A stretch of DNA of 18,001 bases from Actinomycetota bacterium (GCA_005885115.1 VAXX01000103.1:1-18001), one strand, 5' to 3'. Shown: positions 8,514-15,762, counted from the first letter of the stretch. Translations and numbers: made by a program. Notes: generated by a model from the sequence alone, not told the origin.

Positions 8514-8627
8514 GGCGCATCCGGGTTCACGCCGGAGGCGGCCGCGCCGACTGTAGGTCCAGGCGCTTAGGGCGCATCCGGGTTCACGCCGGAGGCGGCC
8601 GCGCCGACTGTAAGTCCAGGCGCTTGG
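8514..8627. repeat. Two tandem 57-bp direct repeats
   Basis: Copy 1 is 8514-8570 and copy 2 is 8571-8627, identical at 55 of 57 positions. Each unit contains two possible hairpins. In copy 1 the first is TCCGG (8520-8524) with CCGGA (8532-8536) around a seven-base loop. The second is GCGCC-GACT (8544-8552) with GGTC-CA-GGCGC (8556-8566) around GTA. One of the two differences (G8556 in copy 1, A in copy 2) changes a T-G wobble to a T-A pair in the second hairpin, so pairing is kept. The block fills the gap between the convergent xseB and lipoprotein genes. It may act as a terminator or belong to a dispersed intergenic repeat family; I see no other copy in the window. Confidence 0.85.
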
Positions 8628-8635
8628 GATACACA

Positions 8636-9439
8636 TCAGCCCCCGTTGAAGATGCGGTACACCGCGTCCGGCGCCTCGACCGTGTCGGAGGCGGCCGGCG
8701 CGCTGACCGACACCGGGGTGCCGTAGTCGCTGTACGTGCTGGTGATGCTCGCCTGCGGGTCGACCGAGGACAGGTCCAGCGACACCTGGGCGAGCCGGCC
8801 CTGGTCGTCCAGGACGACCGTCGCCGGTACCGTCCTGGCCTTGTCACCGAGCTTGGTCACCGTCGCGGGGTCGATCGCCGAGTCGGTGGTCTTGGTCAGG
8901 TCCAGGGTGACCGTGTAGTGCGTCGCGTCGATCCGCTTGGCGTCGGTCATCCCGTTGAACAGGCCGGAGGACCGGGTCGGGTCGGTCCTGCTCGGGTCGA
9001 TACCGAACCCGGCGGAGTTCTTGATCTTGGTCTGGTCGATGTGCATCCACTTGCCCGAGGGCAGGCCGAGCGCGGCGTTCTTGCCGCCGAAGTCGATCTT
9101 CATCCAGTAGTCCGGCGTGATCAGGATCATGTCCCAGGTGATGCTCACCCCGCTCTGTACGCCGGCCAGGGTCAACGCGACCTTCTTGCCGGCCGGGTCG
9201 ACCGCGCCCTGCCCGGACAGGCCCCCGGTGACCAGCGTGTACTTGTAGCTCGTGTCCCCGAGCTTCTTGACCGCGGCCAGGACGGTGTCCATGGCCGTGG
9301 CCGGGCTCGGCGACGGCGAGGCGGCCGCCGACGAACTGCCGGCGGTGCCGGACGAACTTGCGTTGGTGCAACCGGCCGTACCCATGGCCGCCATGGCAAG
9401 GATCACCAGGCCGGCCACGGCGAGACGCCGAGTCTTCAC
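8636..9439 (-). CDS. Secreted lipoprotein, LppX/LprAFG-like
   Basis: 267 residues from GTG 9439, preceded by GGAGGA five bases upstream. A lipoprotein signal peptide is visible: positive start VKTRRL, hydrophobic core (LAVAGLVILAMAAMG) and lipobox TAGC with the modified Cys at residue 24. A Ser/Ala/Pro linker (25-48) follows. The mature domain (LAAVKKLGDTSYKYTLVTGG, MILITPDYWMKIDF, YTVTLDLTKTTDSAIDP, PATVVLDDQGRLAQVSLDL) has the beta-rich pattern of the LppX_LprAFG lipoprotein family, whose mycobacterial members carry lipids or glycolipids through the envelope. The ligand here is unknown. It sits downstream of the DUF4245 gene on the same strand with a 64-bp gap. Confidence 0.82.
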   Translation of the reverse strand: MKTRRLAVAGLVILAMAAMGTAGCTNASSSGTAGSSSAAASPSPSPATAMDTVLAAVKKLGDTSYKYTLVTGGLSGQGAVDPAGKKVALTLAGVQSGVSITWDMILITPDYWMKIDFGGKNAALGLPSGKWMHIDQTKIKNSAGFGIDPSRTDPTRSSGLFNGMTDAKRIDATHYTVTLDLTKTTDSAIDPATVTKLGDKARTVPATVVLDDQGRLAQVSLDLSSVDPQASITSTYSDYGTPVSVSAPAASDTVEAPDAVYRIFNGG

Positions 9440-9483
9440 GAGAGTCCTCCAGTCTGAGGGGTTGCTGCTACGTACCCATTCAT

Positions 9484-9501
9484 TGCGATCGCTAAATCGC
9501 A
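9484..9501. terminator. Small hairpin between the DUF4245 and lipoprotein genes
   Basis: TGCGAT (9484-9489) pairs with ATCGCA (9496-9501) around CGCTAA. It lies two bases past the DUF4245 stop on the minus strand and upstream of the lipoprotein start. It is either a weak terminator for DUF4245 or an operator for the lipoprotein gene. It contains the 8-bp palindrome GCGATCGC. Confidence 0.35.
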
Positions 9502-9503
9502 GC

Positions 9504-10040
9504 TCAGCGCAGGCTCCCGGCGAGCGCGCGTAGGTCACTGTCTGTCGCCGTACCGACGACCACGACCGTCCGACCCTGATCGACCAGGACCAGGGCCCGT
9601 CCGCCACCGTGCACGACGGGGTACGTCCGCCAGGCCCGCCCGTCGATCGTCACCAGGTTTCCCGGCCGCGCATCGGTGCCCAACTCCGCCGGCAGCAGCA
9701 CGTCACCGGTCCGGTCGCTCTCCACCAACTGGAGTCCGCCGCCGCTCGGGCTGACGTACCCGACCCGCAGCGTCCCGCCGGCATATGTGGCACTGATCAC
9801 GGTCCAGCCCTTCGCGAGCCCGTCCGGCGCCAGGACCGGGTACGGGGCGCTGTGCCGGGCCGTGGCCCAGGTCTGACTCGCGTCGACGGCGACGGGTGCG
9901 TCGCCTGAGTAGAAGTACCGGTACGCCCCGACCAGCAGGAAAATCGGGATCAGCAGCACCGCCATCGACAGGAGCATGTCCCGGGCCGGGCGCCCGGAGC
10001 GGGGGTTGGCGGCGGGGGCGTCGGCGGACACGTACCCCAT
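9504..10040 (-). CDS. DUF4245 membrane protein
   Basis: 178 residues from ATG 10040; GTG 10031, with GGGAGG about nine bases upstream, is an alternative start. A short disordered N-terminus (to about residue 20) precedes one transmembrane helix (about 22-40, MLLSMAVLLIPIFLLVGAY). The extracytoplasmic domain is typical of DUF4245: ASQTWATARHSAPYPVLAPD, GWTVISATYAGGTLRVGYV, LLPAELGTDARPG, GRAWRTYPVVHGGGRALVLV and the ending TVVVVGTATDSDLRALAGSL. Function is unknown. In many actinobacteria the family lies next to glpX, as here, where it is divergent from glpX with about 108 bp between. Confidence 0.88.
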   Translation of the reverse strand: MGYVSADAPAANPRSGRPARDMLLSMAVLLIPIFLLVGAYRYFYSGDAPVAVDASQTWATARHSAPYPVLAPDGLAKGWTVISATYAGGTLRVGYVSPSGGGLQLVESDRTGDVLLPAELGTDARPGNLVTIDGRAWRTYPVVHGGGRALVLVDQGRTVVVVGTATDSDLRALAGSLR

Positions 10041-10093
10041 CCTCCCATCACCCGCCAAACCCCCCGCATCCGCGGGCGCTGAAAACCTCCGCC

Positions 10094-10116
10094 GGCTGGT
10101 CCAGCCCAAGTGCTGG
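10094..10116. promoter_or_regulatory. Triple inverted-repeat element upstream of glpX
   Basis: GGCTGG (10094-10099), CCAGCC (10101-10106) and GCTGG (10112-10116) form two overlapping inverted repeats that share the middle arm. The element lies in the divergent DUF4245/glpX promoter interval, about 33 bases before the glpX ATG. This looks like a regulator site or alternative-hairpin leader. No regulator can be assigned. Confidence 0.35.
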
Positions 10117-10148
10117 CCCACGAAAACAACCGCGTGCCAGGATGAGCC

Positions 10149-11083
10149 ATGACCGAGCTTGTGCCGCGCAACCGCGAGGAACTCGACCGTAACCTGGCGC
10201 TGGAACTGGTCCGGGTGACCGAGGCCGCAGCGCTCGCCGCGGGCCGCTGGGTCGGCCGGGGCGACAAGGAGGGCGGTGACGGTGCCGCCGTCGACGCCAT
10301 GCGCAAGCTGATCAACTCGATCTCCATGCAGGGGGTCGTGGTGATCGGCGAGGGGGAGAAGGACAACGCCCCGATGCTCTACAACGGGGAGAAGGTCGGC
10401 GACGGGACCGGCGCCGAGGTCGACGTGGCGGTCGACCCGATCGACGGGACGACCCTGATGGCCAAGGGGATGCCCAACGCGGTGTCCGTGCTGGCGGTGG
10501 CCGAGCGCGGCGCGATGTTCGACCCGAGCGCGGTCTTCTACATGGAGAAGCTGGCGGTCGGCCCGGACTGCGCCGACGTGATCGACATCAATGCGGGGGT
10601 ACGCGAGAACCTCCGCCGGATCGCCAAGGTCAAAAAGTCCGGCATCTCCGATGTCACCGTGTGCATCCTCGACCGGCCCCGGCACGGCGAGCTGGTCCAG
10701 CAGGTACGCGACGCCGGTGCCCGGATCCGGTTCATCTCCGACGGTGACATCGCCGGGGCGATCAGCGCCGCCCGGGAAGGCTCGGAGACCGACGTCCTGA
10801 TGGGCATCGGCGGCACCCCGGAGGGCATCACCGCCGCCTGCGCCCTCAAGTGCCTGGGCGGGGCGATCCAGGCCAAGCTGTGGCCGCACGACGACGCCGA
10901 GCGGGACCGGGCCGTCGCGGCCGGGCACGACCTGGACCGGGTACTGCACACCGACGACCTGGTGACCGGGGACAACTGCTTCTTCGTCGCGACCGGCGGA
11001 TCATCGACTCGTACCACCGGTTGGAGAAGCTGGCCCGCTACTCGATCGTGGACTTCGACGGCTACCCGTTGTCGGAGGAGTGA
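10149..11083 (+). pseudogene. glpX: Class II fructose-1,6-bisphosphatase, internal deletion plus frameshift
   Basis: GlpX hydrolyses fructose-1,6-bisphosphate to fructose-6-phosphate in gluconeogenesis. From ATG 10149 the family motifs are intact: [39 protein letters not shown], the phosphatase motif [41 protein letters not shown] and [16 protein letters not shown]. After codon 10995 the family normally continues with about 30 residues (VTDGDLL...GGATTQSLVMRSKSGTI). Here the DNA jumps straight to codons for [22 protein letters not shown], starting at 10997 in another frame and ending at TGA 11081-11083. The original frame runs instead into unrelated residues until 11114. This is an internal deletion of roughly 90-100 bp not divisible by three. 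AGGA before the ATG is a fair ribosome-binding site. Either a real loss of function or an assembly deletion; a rare resistant activity cannot be excluded. Confidence 0.82.
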
Positions 11084-12051
11084 CCCGGGAACAGGTGCGC
11101 CGACGGGTCGATGACGATCGCGGCGTTGTTGACGGCGGTGGCCGCCTCGCCGAAGCCGACCGCGATCAGTCGTACCTTGCCCGGGTACTCGGCGATGTCG
11201 CCGGCCGCGAACACCCGGGGCTGGTTGGTGGCCATCGTCGTGTCGACCTTGATGTGCCGCTTGTCCAGCTCCAGGCCCCACTGCGCCAGCGGTCCGAGGT
11301 CCGCGGTGAAGCCGAGCGCGGCCACCACGGTATCGGCCGGCAGCTCCCGGACCTCCTCGCCGTCGACCGCGACCTCGACACCCTCGACCCGTTCGTCGCC
11401 GAGGATCCGGCGTACCTGGGCGTTGACGATGATGTCCACCGGCAGGTCGCGGACCCGCGCGACGGTACCCGCGTGGGCGCGGAACTTGTCCCGGCGGTGG
11501 ATCAGCGTGACGGACTTGGCCAGCGGCTGTAGCGAGAGCGCCCAGTCGAACGCCGAGTCCCCGCCCCCGACGATGACCACGTTGTGGCCCTTGAGGTCGT
11601 CCAGGTGCGGTACGAAGTAGACGATCCCGGTACCGGGGAACTCGTCCGCGGCCGGCAGCGGCCGGGCGGTGAAGCTGCCCAGCCCGCCGGTGACCAGGAC
11701 CGCGCCGCAGTGCAGGCTCGTCCCGTCGGACAGCCCGAGGACCGGCCGGTCCTCCCGGTACGCCAGGGTGGACGCCTGTACCCCCAGCAGGTACTCCGGC
11801 CCGTACGGCTGGGCCTGCTCGACGAGGTTGTGCACCAGGTCCCGGCCCCGGATGACCGGGAAGCCGGCGATGTCGTAGATCTGCTTCTCCGGGTACATCG
11901 CGGTGACCTGGCCACCCGGCTCGGGCAGCGCGTCGATCAGTACCGTCGACAGCCCCCGGAAGCCGGCGTAGTACGCCGCGAACAGCCCGGTCGGGCCGGC
12001 TCCCACGATCGCGAGGTCAACCTCGCGCAGCTCGGGTCCCCCGTCGCCCAT
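11062..12051 (-). CDS. Thioredoxin-reductase-like ferredoxin/flavodoxin--NADP+ reductase
   Basis: FAD enzyme that moves electrons between NADPH and ferredoxin or flavodoxin. 329 residues from ATG 12051. The FAD-binding motif [20 protein letters not shown] is at the N-terminus, followed by [21 protein letters not shown]. The NADPH-binding motif [15 protein letters not shown] precedes [10 protein letters not shown]. The C-terminal FAD segment is [20 protein letters not shown] and [12 protein letters not shown]. The CxxC redox pair of true thioredoxin reductases is absent, which places it in the TrxR-like FNR group. ATG 12093 is in frame, but it would lie inside the likely -10 box TATGGT (12089-12094), so 12051 is preferred; GTG 12057 is also possible. 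Its last 22 bases overlap the glpX 3' end in antisense. Confidence 0.9.
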   Translation of the reverse strand: MGDGGPELREVDLAIVGAGPTGLFAAYYAGFRGLSTVLIDALPEPGGQVTAMYPEKQIYDIAGFPVIRGRDLVHNLVEQAQPYGPEYLLGVQASTLAYREDRPVLGLSDGTSLHCGAVLVTGGLGSFTARPLPAADEFPGTGIVYFVPHLDDLKGHNVVIVGGGDSAFDWALSLQPLAKSVTLIHRRDKFRAHAGTVARVRDLPVDIIVNAQVRRILGDERVEGVEVAVDGEEVRELPADTVVAALGFTADLGPLAQWGLELDKRHIKVDTTMATNQPRVFAAGDIAEYPGKVRLIAVGFGEAATAVNNAAIVIDPSAHLFPGHSSDNG

Positions 12052-12066
12052 CTCCACCGCCCGAAG

Positions 12067-12094
12067 TCGATCGATCGAAGTTGACCAGACCATA
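12067..12094 (-). promoter_or_regulatory. Probable promoter and palindrome before the reductase gene
   Basis: TATGGT (12089-12094, minus strand) matches the -10 consensus and predicts initiation near 12082. Just downstream lies TCGATCGATCGA (12067-12078), a perfect 12-bp palindrome that could be an operator. The predicted leader is about 30 nt. No clear -35 box is seen. Confidence 0.35.
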
Positions 12095-12131
12095 CGGGCG
12101 CCCCGGCGGGTGGGCAACAAACGTCCCACGA

Positions 12132-12767
12132 TTACGACGCCGCGGTCTCCGGCAGCGGGGCGGCCCGGCGGCGGAACAGGACGGCGGCCACGAGCCCGCC
12201 GATCAGCCCGAACAGGTGCGCCTGCCAGGAGAACCGGGCGTCGGTCGGCAGGACGTTGGCCAGTTGGGCGCCGTACAGCAGGCCGATCAGCAGCCCGACC
12301 CCGATCCCCCACACGCTGCGCTCGACGATCCCGCGGACCAGCAGGAAGCCGACGTACCCGAAGATCACCCCGCTGGCGCCGATCACCACGGTGTCCGGCC
12401 GGCCGGTGAACCAGACGCCCAGGCCGCTGGCCAGGGCCACGACCGCGGTCACCCCGAGGAAGCGCCGGCCGCCGCTGGCCAGCACGAACGTGCCGGTGAG
12501 CAGCAGCGGCGCGGAGTTGCCGTACAGGTGGTTGAAGTTCGCGTGCAGGAACGGCGCGAAGATCACCCCGTCCAGCCCGTCGAGGCGGTGCGGGATGATC
12601 CCGGCGCGGACGTCGAGTTCGTGGTGGGTACCGCGGTCGAGCAGCTCGATCGCGAACAGCAGCGGGATCACCCCGCACATGATCACGAAGGACCGACCGA
12701 GCGTCGCGTAGAACGCGACCGTACCGAACCGGTTCGGGTCCCCGCCCGCAGTCTCGACCGTTGCCAC
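12132..12767 (-). CDS. Rhomboid family intramembrane serine protease
   Basis: Membrane protease that cuts transmembrane substrates within the bilayer. 211 residues from GTG 12767. The catalytic serine is in GASG (S132) and the catalytic histidine is in WQAHLFG (H184). The conserved HxxxN element in loop 1 (HANFNHLYGNSAPL, H75 to N84) is present. Six hydrophobic helices are predictable, including FVIMCGVIPLLFAIELL, PLLLTGTFVLA, FLGVTAVVALASGLGVWF and the last LFGLIGGLVAAVLF. The substrate is unknown. The gene starts 19 bases after the trypsin-like protease stop on the same strand, so the two are probably co-transcribed. The ribosome-binding site is poor (AGGA one base from GTG), which suggests coupling or a weak own leaderless start (TACCAA, seven bases upstream). 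Confidence 0.9.
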   Translation of the reverse strand: MATVETAGGDPNRFGTVAFYATLGRSFVIMCGVIPLLFAIELLDRGTHHELDVRAGIIPHRLDGLDGVIFAPFLHANFNHLYGNSAPLLLTGTFVLASGGRRFLGVTAVVALASGLGVWFTGRPDTVVIGASGVIFGYVGFLLVRGIVERSVWGIGVGLLIGLLYGAQLANVLPTDARFSWQAHLFGLIGGLVAAVLFRRRAAPLPETAAS

Positions 12768-12786
12768 GTCCTGATTGGTAGCAGGG

Positions 12787-13524
12787 TCAGGCGAGGGCGT
12801 CCACCGCTGCGGTGATCTGGGCGGCGTACGTGGACACCTGGGTGTAGACGCCGGGGTAGCCGGGCCGGGCGCAGCCGTACCCGAAGCTGACGATGCCCAC
12901 CTCGATCCAGGTACCACTCGCGTCCCGCCGGACCAGCGGCCCGCCCGAGTCGCCCTGGCACGCGTCGACCCCGCCGCCGGCCAGGTCACCGGCGCAGATC
13001 ATCGCGGCGTCGACGTACCCGTCGCCGGCGTACGCCGCGTGGCACGACCCGTCGGGCACGTAGGGCACCCGTACCCAGCGCAGGTGCCGCTGTTGCGGTC
13101 CGCCCTCGCGGGCGGCGCCCCACCCGACCACGACGAAGCTCCCCCGGTCGTACGCGGTGGACGGGGTCAGCGCGAGGACCGGCAGGGCCAGCGGCTGGGC
13201 CAGACGTACCAGCGCCCAGTCCGCGCCCGTGGTCGCCCCCTGGTAGCCGGGCGCCAGCTGGATCGCGCTGGACGCCACGCTCACGCCGTCGCGCAGGTTC
13301 ACCGTGCCGGCGGTGACGGTGACCGCGGATACCCCCTCGACGCAGTGCGCGGCGGTCAGCACCACCCGGGGCGCGACCAGCGAGCCGTCGCAGCCGTCCG
13401 AGAGGCGTACCACCCAGGGGAACTGGCCCTGGCCGGCCCGGTCACCGCCGACCACGGCCGCCGCCGGGCTGGCCACCGACGCCGCGAGGACGAGCCCCAG
13501 CACCACCGACCTGACAAGTCGCAC
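12787..13524 (-). CDS. Secreted trypsin-like serine protease (S1 family)
   Basis: 245 residues from GTG 13524. Signal peptide at 1-23 (MRLVRSVVLGLVLAASVASP, then AAA). The mature enzyme begins VVGGD, the trypsin-fold N-terminus. The catalytic triad is H60 (LTAAHC), D102 (GADWALVRL) and S193 (GDSGGP). D187, six residues before the serine, is the Asp189-type pocket residue, so cleavage after Arg/Lys is expected. Six cysteines fit disulfides C45-C61, C161-C178 and C189-C218. No propeptide separates the predicted signal cleavage site from VVGG. TATGGT (13531-13536) lies six bases before the GTG, indicating a leaderless mRNA. It heads a likely pair with the rhomboid gene. Confidence 0.93.
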   Translation of the reverse strand: MRLVRSVVLGLVLAASVASPAAAVVGGDRAGQGQFPWVVRLSDGCDGSLVAPRVVLTAAHCVEGVSAVTVTAGTVNLRDGVSVASSAIQLAPGYQGATTGADWALVRLAQPLALPVLALTPSTAYDRGSFVVVGWGAAREGGPQQRHLRWVRVPYVPDGSCHAAYAGDGYVDAAMICAGDLAGGGVDACQGDSGGPLVRRDASGTWIEVGIVSFGYGCARPGYPGVYTQVSTYAAQITAAVDALA

Positions 13525-13530
13525 AATTCG

Positions 13531-13536
13531 ACCATA
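13531..13536 (-). promoter_or_regulatory. -10 box of the trypsin-like protease gene (leaderless)
   Basis: TATGGT on the minus strand, then CGAATT, then the GTG start at 13524. This matches TANNNT with the spacing that puts the transcript start on the start codon. No ribosome-binding site exists here. Confidence 0.5.
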
Positions 13537-13564
13537 GCGGAAAACGCCCGCCGCCAGACGCCAC

Positions 13565-14236
13565 TCAATACCAGTTGTGCGCCTGCCAGAACGTCCACGC
13601 CTTGCACGGCGTCTCGTACCGGCCCTTGATGTAGGCCAGGCCCCACTTGATCTGCGGGGTCGGGTTGGTCAGGTAGTCCGCCCCGTACGCGGCCATCTTC
13701 GTGGCCGGCAACGCCTGCGGGATGCCGTACGAGCCCGAGCTGGGGTTGCGGGAGCGCTCGTTCCAGCCGCTCTCCTTGGTCCACATCGGGATCAGGCAGG
13801 CCATCTGGTCGATGCCGAAGCCCCACTCCGGCAGCAGCGCACAGGCGATCGCCTTGTTGCCGCTGTACGCCGCGCAGGAGGTCGGGATCGGTACCGGCGG
13901 CGTGGTGGGGCCGGTCCGCGCCCCGCCCCGGCTGGCCCGCTTCGCCGCCTCGTCCACCGCCCGGGCCTGGTCGGCCGCCGCCTGGGCGGCACTGCCGGCC
14001 TTGGCCTGGGCGTCGGCCTGCGCGGCCCGCTGGGGGGCGTCGGCCCACTGCTGCATGCCGACGTCGACCTTGAATTGGCGAAGATCGTTGAGCTCGGTCT
14101 GACGCGCGGCGGTGACCGCCGCATCGTGGCGCTGGGTCTCGCGGTTGGTACACAGACAGTAACCGCCGACCAGACTCAGAACGAGTAGACCGATGGCCAA
14201 CGACCGCGCGCCGAACCGGCTCCACAGCCGACTCAC
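13565..14236 (-). CDS. Membrane-anchored SLT/lysozyme-like cell-wall protein
   Basis: 223 residues from GTG 14236, with AAGGGA about eight bases upstream. One N-terminal hydrophobic helix (about 10-29, ARSLAIGLLVLSLVGGYCLC) serves as anchor or uncleaved signal. Residues 35-105 are an Ala/Gln/Asp-rich coiled-coil-like linker. A Pro/Thr hinge (PTTPPVPIPT) leads to the C-terminal domain (121-223). That domain has WTKESGWNERSRNPSSGSYG, the Glu (E155) and SxGxxG-like pattern of transglycosylase SLT or resuscitation-factor-like lysozyme folds, then GIPQALP, IKWGLAYIKGRY and the ending FWQAHNWY. Cysteines 121, 132, 147 and 211 could form two disulfides. It probably cuts or remodels peptidoglycan outside the membrane; activity is inferred. 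It lies downstream of phoH behind a long structured leader. Confidence 0.82.
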   Translation of the reverse strand: MSRLWSRFGARSLAIGLLVLSLVGGYCLCTNRETQRHDAAVTAARQTELNDLRQFKVDVGMQQWADAPQRAAQADAQAKAGSAAQAAADQARAVDEAAKRASRGGARTGPTTPPVPIPTSCAAYSGNKAIACALLPEWGFGIDQMACLIPMWTKESGWNERSRNPSSGSYGIPQALPATKMAAYGADYLTNPTPQIKWGLAYIKGRYETPCKAWTFWQAHNWY

Positions 14237-14312
14237 GAAGCAGTCCCTTCGTCGGGGGCAAGGCCCGGCGGCGTGCGCCGGGAGCGCGGGGACCGACTGG
14301 TGCATCGATGCC

Positions 14313-14372
14313 GGTACGCCTGGCGCTCGGCACCCACCCTTACGGAGAGTGGAGCCGAGCGCCAGTCGTACC
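14313..14372 (-). ncRNA. Long GUAA-capped leader hairpin upstream of the SLT-like gene
   Basis: The 60-base element pairs almost end to end. On the plus strand GGTACG (14313-14318) pairs with CGTACC (14367-14372). After one mismatch, CTGGCGCTCGGC (14320-14331) pairs with GCCGAGCGCCAG (14354-14365). Read on the minus strand, the inner part folds as CCAC, a three-base bulge UCU, then CC-GUAA-GG and GUGG, so the tip is a GNRA tetraloop. This favours a functional RNA on the minus strand, in the 5' leader of the SLT-like gene about 77 bases before its GTG. I do not see the c-di-AMP (ydaO) riboswitch consensus. It could be a cis-regulatory RNA, an mRNA stabiliser or a processed small RNA. Confidence 0.6.
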
Positions 14373-14394
14373 CGAGATCAATGTGATTCGACCC

Positions 14395-14412
14395 ACGCCG
14401 CAAAAGCGGCGT
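14395..14412 (-). terminator. Terminator hairpin of phoH
   Basis: On the minus strand ACGCCGC (14406-14412) and GCGGCGT (14395-14401) form a perfect 7-bp stem around TTTT, seven bases after the phoH stop codon. There is no strong U-tract after it. It probably ends the phoH transcript and separates it from the leader hairpin of the next gene. Confidence 0.55.
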
Positions 14413-14418
14413 AAGCCC

Positions 14419-15762
14419 TCAGAGGTGTACGTCCTCCAGCAGATCAGTGACCATCTCGGCGATGGGTGACCGCTCCGAACGGGTGAGGGTCACATGGGCG
14501 AAAAGCTGATGTCCCTTCAGTGCCTCGATCACCGCCACGACGCCGTCGTGTCGCCCTACGCGAAGATTGTCCCGCTGTGCCACGTCATGGGTGAGTACCA
14601 CCCGGGAGCCGGTCCCGATCCGGGACAGCACCGTCAGCAGTACGCCCCGCTCCAGCGACTGGGCCTCGTCGACGATCACGAAGGCGTCGTGCAGACTCCG
14701 GCCCCGGATGTGGGTCAGCGGCAGTACCTCGAGCATCCCGCGCGCCAGGATCTCCTCGCGTACGTTGTCGTGGACCAGCGCCCCGAGGGTGTCGAAGACC
14801 GCCTGGGCCCAGGGCGACATCTTCTCCGACTCCGACCCGGGCAGGTAGCCCAGGTCCTGCCCGCCGACCGCGTACAACGGCCGGAACACGATCACCTTCT
14901 TGTGCTTGCGCCGCTCCATCGTCTGCTCCAGGCCGGCGCACAGGGCCAGCGCGGACTTGCCGGTACCGGCGCGCCCGCCGAGCGAGACGATCCCGATCGA
15001 GTCGTCCAGCAGCAGGTCCAGGGCCACCCGCTGCTCCGCCGAGCGCCCGTGCAGCCCGAACGCCTCCCGGTCACCGCGGACCAGCCGTACCGTCTTGTCC
15101 GGCTGGACCCGGCCCAGGGCCGAACCGCGCGGCGAGTGCAGGACCAGCCCGGTGTGGCAGGGCAGGCCGGCGGCGTGGCCGGCGGACAGCTCAGTCAGGT
15201 CGAGGGACTCGCCGGCGTACAGGGCGTTGACCTGCTCCTCGGCCAGTTCCAGCTCGGCCATCCCGGTCCAGGTCGGGTCGCTGGCCTGACCGTGCCGGTA
15301 CTCATATTCGTCAGCGGCCAGACCGACGGCGCCGGCCTTGACGCGCAGCGGCATGTCCTTGCTGATCAGGATGACGTCCTTGCCCTCGGCGGCGAGCGCC
15401 CGGGCGACGGACAGGATCCGGCTGTCGTTGGAGTCGTTGCGGAAGCCCGGCGGGAGCACCGCCGGGTCGGCGTGGTTGAGCTCGACCCGCAGGGTGCCGC
15501 CGGCTTCGTTGACCGGTACCGGCTCGTCGAGCCGCCCGTTGGCGACCCGCAGCTCGTCGAGCAGCCGCAGGCACTGGCGGGCGAAGTAGCCGAGTTCGGG
15601 ATGCGCCCGCTTGCCTTCCAGCTCCGAGATCACGATGAGCGGGAGGATCACCTCGTGCTCGGCGAAGCGCAGGTACGCGCTGGGATCGGCGAGCAGTACC
15701 GAGGTGTCCAGGACGAAGGTGCGGACCGGGGACGACTTGCGGGTGGTGCGGTTGTTCGTCAC
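14419..15762 (-). CDS. PIN-PhoH (PhoH2-type) RNase/ATPase
   Basis: 447 residues. The N-terminal PIN domain (about 14-150) has the acidic residues D19 (FVLDTS), E47 (ISELEGK) and D110/D113 (NDSNDSRIL) expected to bind metal for RNA cleavage. The C-terminal PhoH ATPase domain has Walker A GRAGTGKS (263-270) and Walker B VIVDEAQ (362-368), then [19 protein letters not shown]. Mycobacterial PhoH2 proteins of this architecture are ATP-dependent RNA-unwinding ribonucleases; the role here is inferred. GTG 15762 has GGAG six bases upstream. No small antitoxin-like gene is seen directly upstream. The leader is probably about 130 nt, from TATACA at 15900-15905. It ends at a clear hairpin terminator. 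Confidence 0.92.
   Translation of the reverse strand: MTNNRTTRKSSPVRTFVLDTSVLLADPSAYLRFAEHEVILPLIVISELEGKRAHPELGYFARQCLRLLDELRVANGRLDEPVPVNEAGGTLRVELNHADPAVLPPGFRNDSNDSRILSVARALAAEGKDVILISKDMPLRVKAGAVGLAADEYEYRHGQASDPTWTGMAELELAEEQVNALYAGESLDLTELSAGHAAGLPCHTGLVLHSPRGSALGRVQPDKTVRLVRGDREAFGLHGRSAEQRVALDLLLDDSIGIVSLGGRAGTGKSALALCAGLEQTMERRKHKKVIVFRPLYAVGGQDLGYLPGSESEKMSPWAQAVFDTLGALVHDNVREEILARGMLEVLPLTHIRGRSLHDAFVIVDEAQSLERGVLLTVLSRIGTGSRVVLTHDVAQRDNLRVGRHDGVVAVIEALKGHQLFAHVTLTRSERSPIAEMVTDLLEDVHL

Noticed and set aside
8512..8640. CRISPR-like repeats between xseB and the lipoprotein gene
   Set aside because: Only two directly abutting copies with no spacers; this is a tandem duplication.
14236..14305. 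ATG 14305 as start of the SLT-like protein
   Set aside because: It adds 23 residues without family features, lies close to the leader hairpin, and has no ribosome-binding site; GTG 14236 has AAGGGA.
14380..14412. tRNA-like T-arm (GGGTCGAATCA on the minus strand)
   Set aside because: No acceptor, D-arm or anticodon stem can be formed around it; the neighbouring hairpin is a terminator.
14237..14418. c-di-AMP (ydaO) riboswitch before the SLT-like gene
   Set aside because: The location would fit actinobacterial cell-wall genes, but the conserved GGGGGA and GGGGUGAAU-like blocks are not visible. Only a simple long hairpin is present.
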